The notes under the pieces are model-generated. The model worked only from the letters and a program-made list of their open reading frames with translations. It ran no database searches and had not been told where the DNA came from. Positions 57,936 to 64,000 of a DNA stretch of 64,000 nucleotides are shown here, piece after piece. Source of the stretch: JAAYBF01 sp963715445 (GTDB taxonomy: Bacteria; Actinomycetota; Thermoleophilia; Solirubrobacterales; Thermoleophilaceae); the NCBI GenBank assembly GCA_963715445.1, contig OY970240.1, forward strand, positions 186,001 through 250,000, written 5' to 3'. Each line of letters begins with the position of its first letter. Within the stretch, counting starts at the first letter, position 1. The translations under genes were made by a program, and so were the position numbers.

Positions 57936-60554
57936 TCAGCCGAGCGCTTCCACGATCTGGCTGCGCGCAGTGGCAAGCGCCTCGTCGAGGCGCTCCGGGT
58001 GTCGCCCCCCAGCCTGGGCCATTGTGTCCCGGCCGCCGCCGCCTCCGCCGACGACCTCCGCGGCCGCGGCAACCAGCGCGCCGGCCTTGACGCCGCGCTC
58101 GACCGCCGAGGGAGTCACCTGCGCCACCAGGTGCACCCGCCCGTCGGTGACCGAGCCGAGCACCACGGCGGCGTCGCCGAGCTTCTGCGCAACGCGGTCG
58201 GAGAGCGCCAGCAGCGCCTTCGGGTCCGGCGCGGGCTCAACCGTCGCCGTGACCACCTTCACGCCCTGCACGTCCTCGGCGCTCGCGATGAGCGCCTCCG
58301 CCTCGGCGGCGGGGTCTCCCCCAGCCGGGCGCTTCTGGAGCTCGCGCACGCGGGCGCTCAGGCGCTCGACCGCTCGCACCAGGCCGTCCTCCGGGGCCTT
58401 GAGCATCGTCGAGAGCTCGCGCAAACGCGCCGTGCGCTCCTCGAACAGCCGAGTCGCCGCCGGGCCGGTGAATGCCTCTATCCGCCGCACGTTCGACGCC
58501 GAGGACGTCTCCGTGACGACGTGGAACAGGCCGATCTCGGCCGTCGTGCGGACGTGGATGCCGCCGCAGAGCTCGCGGGACACGTCAGAGACCTCCACCA
58601 TCCGCACCCAGTCCCCGTACTTCTCGCCGAACAGCGCCATCGCGCCCAGCGAGCGGGCCTCGTCGAGCGTCGTCTCGATGCCGCGGACCGGCAGCGCCCG
58701 GGAGATCCACCCGTTCACCCGCGCCTCCACCTCGCGCAGGTCGTCCTCCGAGAGCCGCTCCCCGTGCGTGAAGTCGAAGCGCAGCTTGTCCGGGCCCACA
58801 TATGAGCCGGCCTGCCTGACGTGCGTGCCGAGCCGCTCGCGCAGCGCGGCGTGGAGCAGGTGGGTGGCGGTGTGGTTGCGCATCGTCGCGAAGCGCAGAT
58901 CGCGCTCCACGAGGGCGCGCGCCCGCTCTCCCACCGAGATCTCGCCCTCGAGCGGCTCCACGGCGAGCACCTGGTCCGAGCCGAGGCGAAACACCCCCAC
59001 CACGCGCCCGCGCCCCGAGGGCGTCTCGAGGACTCCCGCGTCCGACACCTGGCCGCCGCCCTCCGGATAGAAGGGGCTGTCCTCGAGCTTCACGAGCAGG
59101 GCGCCCGAGCCGGCGTCCCCCACCGCTCTCACGACCGTCTCGGCCTCGGTGCGGTCGTAGCCCACGAAGGCGGTCTCGAACCCGGCTTCGCGTGCGAAGT
59201 CCGAGGCGCGCTGGGAGTCGCTCACGTCCGCGTCCCGGGCTCCCGCGCGCGCCGTGGCGCGGGCCTCGTCCATCAGGACGGCGAAACCGGCCTCGTCGAC
59301 GCTCAGGCCCTGCTCGGCGAGCAGCTCCTTGGTCATCTCGAAGGGAAAGCCGAAGGTGTCGTGCAGCTGAAAGGCCTCCTCGGCGGGTATCTGGGACTCG
59401 CCCTCGCCCTGCGCGCGCTGGATCGCCTCGGCCAGGAGCCGCTCGCCCTGCACGAGGGTCCGCCCGAAGCCCTCCTCCTCAGCTGCGGCCCAGCGGCGGA
59501 TCGTCTCGTGCTCGTCGCGCAGCTCGGGATAGACCTCGCCCATCTCGCGCACCACGACGTCGCAGAGCGCCGGCAGGAAGGGCTCCGTGATGCCGAGCAC
59601 CCTCCCCTGCTGGATGGCCCGCCGCAGGATCCGCCGCAGGATGTAGCCGCGGTCCTCATTCGAGGGGACCACGCCGTCCGCCATCAGGAAGGAGGCCGCG
59701 CGGCCGTGATCGGCCAGCACGCGCAGCGCCCGGGTGGTCGGGAAGTCTTGGCCGTAGCTCCGCCCGGAGCGCTCCTCGCCGAACGCGATCAGCGGGCGGA
59801 AGTGGTCGGTTTCGTAGACCGAAGGAGCGTCTTGGAGGATCGCCGCCATCCGGTCCAGCCCGAGGCCGGTGTCGATGTTGCGCTGGGGGAGCTCTGTGAG
59901 CGACCCGTCCTCGTGGAGCTCGTACTGCATGAAAACCAGGTTCCAGAACTCCAGGAAGCGCTCGCTGTCGTCCCCCGGCCGGTCGTCCCGCCCGCCGAAG
60001 TCGAGCCCGCGGTCGAGGTAGAGCTCCGAGCACGGGCCGCACGGACCCGTGGGCCCGGACTGCCAGAAGTTGTCGTCCCGCCCGAGGCGCACGATCCGCT
60101 CGTCGGGAACGCCGATCGCCCGCCAGCGCTCCACCGCCTCCTCGTCCTCGCCGAGGCCGAGGTCCGGATCCCCGCCGAAGACGGTGACCCAGATCGATTC
60201 GGGATCGAGCCCGAAGCCCTCCGTGGAGAGCGCCCAAGCGAGCTCGACGGCCTCCTGCTTGAAGTAGTCGCCGATCGAGAAGTTGCCGAGCATCTCGAAG
60301 AACGTGAGATGGCGGGCGGTCAGGCCGACGTTCTCGATGTCGGTCGTGCGGAAGCACTTCTGGCAGGACGTGAGGCGCTTGGCGGGAGGCTCCTCCTCGC
60401 CGCGGAAGTACGGCTTGAAGGGCTGCATCCCCGCGGTCGTGAGCAGGACCGTGGGGTCGTAGCTCGCAGGCACCAGCGATGCCGAGGGCATTCGGCGGTG
60501 ATCCCTCTCCTCGAAGAAGGAGAGGTAGCGCTCGCGGATCTCTGCTGCCTTCAC
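57936..60554 (-). CDS. alaS: alanyl-tRNA synthetase
   Basis: 872 residues from GTG 60554. Class II core: RERYLSFFEERDHRRMPSAS, TNIGMQPFKPYF-like TTAGMQPFKPYFRGEEEP, CQKCFRTTDIENVG and RNIDTGLGLDRMAAILQ. The editing domain has HTATHLLHAALRERLG and CGGIHVRTTAEIG (zinc ligands). The C-Ala domain ends AEVVGGGGGGRDTMAQAGG. The frame extends to ATG 60605, but the extra residues are unlike the family. Region 60555-60694 shows no gene. Confidence 0.96.
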   Translation of the reverse strand: MKAAEIRERYLSFFEERDHRRMPSASLVPASYDPTVLLTTAGMQPFKPYFRGEEEPPAKRLTSCQKCFRTTDIENVGLTARHLTFFEMLGNFSIGDYFKQEAVELAWALSTEGFGLDPESIWVTVFGGDPDLGLGEDEEAVERWRAIGVPDERIVRLGRDDNFWQSGPTGPCGPCSELYLDRGLDFGGRDDRPGDDSERFLEFWNLVFMQYELHEDGSLTELPQRNIDTGLGLDRMAAILQDAPSVYETDHFRPLIAFGEERSGRSYGQDFPTTRALRVLADHGRAASFLMADGVVPSNEDRGYILRRILRRAIQQGRVLGITEPFLPALCDVVVREMGEVYPELRDEHETIRRWAAAEEEGFGRTLVQGERLLAEAIQRAQGEGESQIPAEEAFQLHDTFGFPFEMTKELLAEQGLSVDEAGFAVLMDEARATARAGARDADVSDSQRASDFAREAGFETAFVGYDRTEAETVVRAVGDAGSGALLVKLEDSPFYPEGGGQVSDAGVLETPSGRGRVVGVFRLGSDQVLAVEPLEGEISVGERARALVERDLRFATMRNHTATHLLHAALRERLGTHVRQAGSYVGPDKLRFDFTHGERLSEDDLREVEARVNGWISRALPVRGIETTLDEARSLGAMALFGEKYGDWVRMVEVSDVSRELCGGIHVRTTAEIGLFHVVTETSSASNVRRIEAFTGPAATRLFEERTARLRELSTMLKAPEDGLVRAVERLSARVRELQKRPAGGDPAAEAEALIASAEDVQGVKVVTATVEPAPDPKALLALSDRVAQKLGDAAVVLGSVTDGRVHLVAQVTPSAVERGVKAGALVAAAAEVVGGGGGGRDTMAQAGGRHPERLDEALATARSQIVEALG

Positions 60555-60694
60555 CGTCTGCAGTCTAGGAAGAGCAGGCCCTTCGCCCACGCGCGGGGCG
60601 CCCATGGCCGCTTGTGAGCTGCCGCCCGACTCATGTTTCGGCTGCGGCAGACCCCGGAATCACCCAACTCGCAGGGCCCCGCCGACCGCATCAA

Positions 60695-60790
60695 AAGCGG
60701 CAAACAGAGACATCGACGACTACAAGGGCTGGGTCCCATGAGGTTCGCGTGGGCGAACCTCTGCAATGTCTCTCCCGCTTGAACGGTTTT
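60695..60790 (+). ncRNA. unidentified structured RNA leader before the HD-GYP gene
   Basis: Nested pairing by eye: AAGCGG (60695-60700) with CCGCTT (60775-60780); AGAGACAT (60706-60713) with ATGTCTCT (60766-60773); inside, a perfect 9-bp hairpin GAGGTTCGC/GCGAACCTC (60740-60748, 60753-60761) and a small GGG/CCC hairpin (60726-60737). GAACGG and TTTTT follow. It does not match a riboswitch class I know. The first ATG of the HD-GYP frame (60766) lies in the stem, so the fold could hide it. Confidence 0.45.
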
Positions 60791-62220
60791 TCCCCTACCT
60801 GCCGAACATGAAGGTGATGGCATCCGCCGATCAGCTGGTCGGGGCAGCGCGGGAGCGCCGCCGCCGACGCATGTCGCGACTGGAGCGCGTGGTCTACGCG
60901 GTGTCGGCGCTCGCCTTCATCGCCACCGCGGCGGCGATCGCCGTGTTCCTTCCGAACGAGCGCAGCACCGACCCCCTCCTGATCTGCGGCCTGATGGCCG
61001 GCTACGCGATCGTCTCGCGCGTTCGCTTCGAGTTCGGGCCCGGCTACGTCACCCCGGAGCAGCTGCTGTTCGTGTCGATGCTGCTGCTGCTCCCCCTCCC
61101 ATGGGTTCCCGTCTTCGTCGTAGGCGGCACGCTGCTCGCGCAGCTGCCCGATTTCCTCGACCGCTCCTGGCATCGCGACCGCTGGGTCGGCTGCTTCCCG
61201 GACTCCTGGTTCTGCATCGGCCCCGTCTTGGTGCTGGCCGCACTGGCTCCCGGCGAGCCGCAGTTCTCCGATGTGTGGATCTACGCGCTCGCCTACGCCG
61301 CCCAGATCTTCTTCGACTTCACGTGGCACACCTCCAGCTTCCGAATCCTTGATCGCCTGTCGGGCAAGTACCCGGCCCCGCTCAGCGAGATGTGGGAGAA
61401 CTACGCGGGAGTCGCCCAGTTCGACGCGATGCTGACGCCGATCGCCGTGACGGTCGCCATCGTCGCCGCCGACAAGCCGCTTGCGCTGCTCGCCCTGGCG
61501 CCGCTGGTGCTGATGCTCGAGACCTTCGCCCGCGAGCGCAAGGAGCGCTACGCCAAGGCCGTGGAGCTGCAGCGCGCCTACCGCGGCACGGTGATGCTGC
61601 TCTCAGACGTCGTCGAGTTCGAGGACCCCTACACCGCGGACCACAGCCGCTCGGTGGTGGACCTCGTCAACGCCGTGGCGGACGAGTTCAAGGTCGATCC
61701 GCGTGACCGCCAGGAGCTCGAGTTCGCCGCGATGCTCCATGACGTCGGCAAGATCGCCATCCCGAAGGAGATCCTCAACAAGCCCGCCGCCCTGACCAGG
61801 GACGAGTTCGCGGTGATGAAGCGGCACACGATCGAGGGCCAGCAGATGCTGGACCGCGTCGGCGGGCTGCTCGGAACCGTCGGCGAGCTGGTGCGCTCCT
61901 GCCACGAGCGCTGGGACGGCACCGGCTACCCCGACGGGCTCAAGGGCAAGGAGATCCCGCTCGCGGCACGCATCGTCTTCGCCTGCGACGCCTACAACGC
62001 GATGACCACCGACAGGGTCTACCGCGCCGCCATGTCGCGCGAGGAGGCGCTGGAGGAGCTCGTGTCGAACGCCGGCACCCAGTTCGACCCGGACATCATC
62101 ACGGCGCTGACCAGCGTCATCGAGCGCTTCGAGCCCGAGGCGTTCAGCGCAGCCGACGACGTCAGGGCGGTGCTCGCAGAGAACGCCATCTCCGCGCGCC
62201 GCATGGGCGCCGCCGTCTAG
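60766..62220 (+). CDS. membrane HD-GYP domain protein, predicted c-di-GMP phosphodiesterase
   Basis: 484 residues. The N-terminal half has about six to seven membrane helices. The C-terminal HD-GYP domain (about 285-450) has DHSRSVVDLVNAV, the HD pair in AAMLHDVGKIAIPKEIL, KRHTIEGQQML, SCHERWDGTGYPDGLKG and DAYNAMTTDR. HD-GYP enzymes hydrolyse c-di-GMP to pGpG/GMP. ATG 60766 has no ribosome-binding site and lies in a folded leader; ATG 60808 or ATG 60817 (AAGG upstream) may be the true start. It is divergent from alaS and near the pilus genes. Confidence 0.88.
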   Translation: MSLPLERFFPYLPNMKVMASADQLVGAARERRRRRMSRLERVVYAVSALAFIATAAAIAVFLPNERSTDPLLICGLMAGYAIVSRVRFEFGPGYVTPEQLLFVSMLLLLPLPWVPVFVVGGTLLAQLPDFLDRSWHRDRWVGCFPDSWFCIGPVLVLAALAPGEPQFSDVWIYALAYAAQIFFDFTWHTSSFRILDRLSGKYPAPLSEMWENYAGVAQFDAMLTPIAVTVAIVAADKPLALLALAPLVLMLETFARERKERYAKAVELQRAYRGTVMLLSDVVEFEDPYTADHSRSVVDLVNAVADEFKVDPRDRQELEFAAMLHDVGKIAIPKEILNKPAALTRDEFAVMKRHTIEGQQMLDRVGGLLGTVGELVRSCHERWDGTGYPDGLKGKEIPLAARIVFACDAYNAMTTDRVYRAAMSREEALEELVSNAGTQFDPDIITALTSVIERFEPEAFSAADDVRAVLAENAISARRMGAAV

Positions 62221-62238
62221 CGGGCGGGACCCTCCGCG

Positions 62239-63468
62239 TCAGAGCCGGGCAGCTTCGGCAACCGGCTCCTCGGCGAGCCACTCCGTTCGCAACGCCATCG
62301 CCGATACGGCGAAGACGAGCAGTGCCGCCCCGCCCGCCGCCAGGATCAGCTCTCTGGAGCCGAGCGCCGAGACGAGCCCTCCTCCGGCGAGGAAGGCGAT
62401 GCCGAACGCCCAGGCCGTGAGCGCGTCCTTGACCCCGAAGATCCGCCCCACGAGCCGATCGGGCACGGCCGCCTGGATCAGCAGCCGCTCGTACACGAGC
62501 AGCAGGCCGTTGCCGAAGCCGGAGAATGTGAAGGTCAGCGCGGCAAGCGCATAGCTCGAGGCCACGCCGGTGAGCAGCAGGCTGACGCCGATCGCCAGCA
62601 GGCCCGCCAGGTAGCGGCGCTTCAGCAGCGGCTTCGGGCCGCCCTTCGAGCCGACTAGGGAGCCGCCCACGAAGCCGATCCCGAAGCAGGTCACGAGCAG
62701 CGAGAACTCGCTGTCGCTCGCTCCGAGCTCCTGCGTCACGAAGAACAGCTCGGCCACGTTGAAGAGCCCGGCGCACACCAGTCCTGCCGCGGAGCCCATG
62801 AGGACGATCCTGATGTCTCTCATCCCCACGGTCGCGCGTACGCCCTCCCTGGTCTCCCAGAGCAGCGAATGGTGCTCCTCGGGGCGCTCGGGCGCCTCCC
62901 CGAAGCGCAGCCAGGCCAGCAGCGCCGCCGAGCAGGCGAAGGTCGCGGCGTTCACCGCCATGATCGTCTCGGGTCCGCCGGCCACCAGCAGCGCCGTGCC
63001 GATCGCCGGCCCGACGGTGAAGCCGAGATCTCCGACGATGCCGTAAAGCGCCGTGGCCGCCGGCGTCCGCGTGCGGTCGTCCACGATGCTCGGCAGCGAC
63101 GCGAGCGCCGCGGGCGTGAAGAGCCCCGTTCCGACCCCGGCCAGCGCGGCGAACAGGACCGTCGCGGTGAAGCTGTCGACGAGCGCGACGCCGGCGAAGG
63201 CGGCCACGCGCAGGACGTCGGCCAGCACCGCGCACCACTTGCGCGACCAGCGGTCGGCCAGAGCGCCGAACAGCGGGCCCAGCAGCATCGCCGGGAGCAG
63301 ATCGGCGATCAGCACCAAGCTGACCGCCCAAGGAGAGTGAAAGCGCTCGTAGGCGATCAGCAGAAGGGCTACGTAGCCCGCCCCGGTGCCCAGAGAGGAT
63401 TGAGCCAGCGCCACGAAGAAGACCCGTGCGCGGCGCTCATATCTGAGGAGTTCGAGGGTCTCGCGCAT
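62239..63468 (-). CDS. MFS transporter (MFS_3/enterobactin-exporter type)
   Basis: 409 residues with 12 predicted helices. The cytoplasmic loop 2-3 motif is GPLFGALADRWSRKWCAVLA; a second copy lies at about 255 (GSLVGSKGGPKPLLKRRYLA). The overall pattern (FFVALAQSSLGTGAGYVALL at the start, GVGTGLFTPAALASLPSIVD) is that of MFS_3-type drug or siderophore exporters. The substrate is unknown. It is convergent with the HD-GYP gene, 18 nt apart. Confidence 0.86.
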   Translation of the reverse strand: MRETLELLRYERRARVFFVALAQSSLGTGAGYVALLLIAYERFHSPWAVSLVLIADLLPAMLLGPLFGALADRWSRKWCAVLADVLRVAAFAGVALVDSFTATVLFAALAGVGTGLFTPAALASLPSIVDDRTRTPAATALYGIVGDLGFTVGPAIGTALLVAGGPETIMAVNAATFACSAALLAWLRFGEAPERPEEHHSLLWETREGVRATVGMRDIRIVLMGSAAGLVCAGLFNVAELFFVTQELGASDSEFSLLVTCFGIGFVGGSLVGSKGGPKPLLKRRYLAGLLAIGVSLLLTGVASSYALAALTFTFSGFGNGLLLVYERLLIQAAVPDRLVGRIFGVKDALTAWAFGIAFLAGGGLVSALGSRELILAAGGAALLVFAVSAMALRTEWLAEEPVAEAARL

Positions 63469-63521
63469 GGGCAGGCTGGGACTAACCTAGAAGAGAGCAC
63501 CCGTTCGGGCCAGAGTGGGCG

Positions 63522-63554
63522 CAAAAAAAGGGCCGCGCCCTGAGGCGCGGCCCT
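63522..63554 (-). terminator. strong rho-independent terminator of an unannotated minus-strand transcript
   Basis: On the minus strand AGGGCCGCGCC, loop TCAG, GGCGCGGCCCT, then TTTTTTT. It lies upstream of the MFS start, so the transcript it ends comes from 63555-63780, where no normal gene is seen. Confidence 0.88.
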
Positions 63555-63788
63555 GTACTGCCTATCTACTGCTTAGCGCTTGTACGGCATTCGGGTGAAC
63601 CTCCCTCGAATATTTTCCGGGGGTCTCTTCTCTCTCGATCTTGCACAGGTTGCAGGGCAAACCCAGCGCCCTATGCACAACTTATTGTGCCATAGGCGTT
63701 AGAACTGCGCCAGTTTCCTGCACCAAATTGTGCAAGTGCTCGCCCCGCCCGGGGCCGGCAGCGCACCCCCAAGGGACGCGCAAAGCTG
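63555..63788 (-). other. unassigned minus-strand transcription unit with two inverted repeats
   Basis: This stretch has clearly lower GC than the rest. It holds two perfect inverted repeats, TGCACCAAATTGTGCA (63719-63734) and GCACAACTTATTGTGC (63675-63690), and is closed by the terminator at 63522-63554. Two possible peptides exist: a 38-codon frame from GTG 63679 (contains PCNLCKIEREETPGKYSREV) and a five-codon ATG frame (MPYKR) after GGGAGG at about 63600. Either a small RNA or a very small protein could be encoded; I cannot decide. Confidence 0.4.
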
Positions 63789-64000
63789 CTAGGGGAGGGC
63801 CGGCTGCGCCTCGCCCGAGGCCACGGGGCTCATGGGCGAGCGGGTTGCCGCGGCGATCTCCGCGGCGCTGACTCCGAGCGGGTGATGGCAGGCGGCCAGG
63901 TGGCCGCCGGCATAGGCGGTGAGAGGCGGCTCGACGGCCCTGCAGATGTCCGTCGCACGCGGGCAGCGGGGGTGGAACACGCAGCCGGACGGCGGCGAGA
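63789..64000 (-). CDS. oligopeptide/dipeptide ABC transporter ATPase, C-terminal part
   Basis: Only the last 69 residues are in the window; the frame is open at the edge. The sequence SPPSGCVFHPRCPRATDICR followed by GGHLAACHHPL is the oligo_HPY C-terminal region found in OppD/OppF and DppD/DppF ATPases, which power peptide import and carry an iron-sulfur-like Cys cluster in some members. The nucleotide-binding core lies beyond 64000. The tail after it (GVSAAEIAAATRSPMSP) is not conserved. Confidence 0.85.
   Translation of the reverse strand, partial: SPPSGCVFHPRCPRATDICRAVEPPLTAYAGGHLAACHHPLGVSAAEIAAATRSPMSPVASGEAQPALP

Noticed and set aside
60555..60605. Upstream ATG extension of alaS
   Set aside because: The 17 extra residues do not resemble AlaS N-termini; the family start fits GTG 60554.
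60690..60785. Minus-strand GCGGGAGAGAC resembling a glycine riboswitch before alaS
   Set aside because: The CCGAAGG and GGGCAA cores of the glycine aptamer are missing, and alaS is not a known target.
63650..63700. Plus-strand GGGCAAACCC resembling a second GEMM riboswitch
   Set aside because: No GCAAAGC block, no P3 and no plus-strand gene downstream; only the short motif matches.

Overview
The window is chromosomal DNA of a high-GC Gram-positive bacterium, most likely an actinobacterium of the class Thermoleophilia (Solirubrobacterales-like). This rests on gene content and order, not on a database match: an actinobacterial-type LexA (SOS) box, an imuB-DUF6504-dnaE2 mutagenesis cassette, many GTG starts and 1-4 nt gene overlaps, an aroK-aroB fusion, and a Gram-negative-style PilMNO/PilBTC pilus cluster next to aroE/aroC. 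No CRISPR array, IS element, rRNA or phage block is visible.

Layout. 1-13 kb: ClC-family channel, small membrane protein, a short low-complexity accessory patch beside a CAU tRNA (HicB-like remnant, 26-codon ORF, unknown 439-aa protein), redox lipoprotein, SDR, F420-type oxidoreductase coupled to a glycosyltransferase, tRNA-Asn, an SOS-boxed HNH protein, and the rpoD-dnaG-dgt operon. 13-28 kb, nearly all minus strand: recO, mutM, xerD, M20 peptidase, pyrG, recN, nadK, tlyA, dxs, ispA, xseB, nusB, efp, MBL hydrolase. 30-35 kb: SOS mutasome (imuB, DUF6504, dnaE2). 35-39 kb: M24 peptidase, aroQ, aroKB, aroC. 39-46 kb: secreted calcium-motif protein, pilO-like operon with pilM/N/O, prepilin peptidase and two major pilin paralogues. 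46.5-49.4 kb, plus strand: membrane glycosyltransferase-like protein, small envelope protein, cation/proton antiporter. 49.5-60.5 kb: VOC dioxygenase, pilC, pilT, pilB, Cys-less thioredoxin-like protein, aroE, mltG, ruvX, alaS. 60.8-64 kb: HD-GYP phosphodiesterase, MFS exporter, an unassigned minus-strand transcription unit, and the C-terminus of an oligopeptide ABC ATPase.

How the parts connect. The most coherent accessory theme is cyclic-di-GMP control of type IV pili. A clear c-di-GMP-I (GEMM-I) riboswitch (46256-46340, minus) lies in the leader of the two pilin genes. PilB carries an N-terminal MshEN-type domain, a family that can bind c-di-GMP. An HD-GYP protein, predicted to degrade c-di-GMP, sits 6 kb from pilB behind an unidentified folded RNA leader. 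The second theme is DNA-damage response: two near-identical LexA boxes overlap the start codons of imuB and of an HNH protein, suggesting leaderless SOS transcripts.

Least explained parts are a candidate small RNA preceded by a perfect Crp-type palindrome (23740-23905), the folded leader at 60695-60790, the transcription unit at 63522-63740, and the tRNA-adjacent patch at 2039-3750. Starts were chosen by eye; functions of unknown proteins are not asserted.
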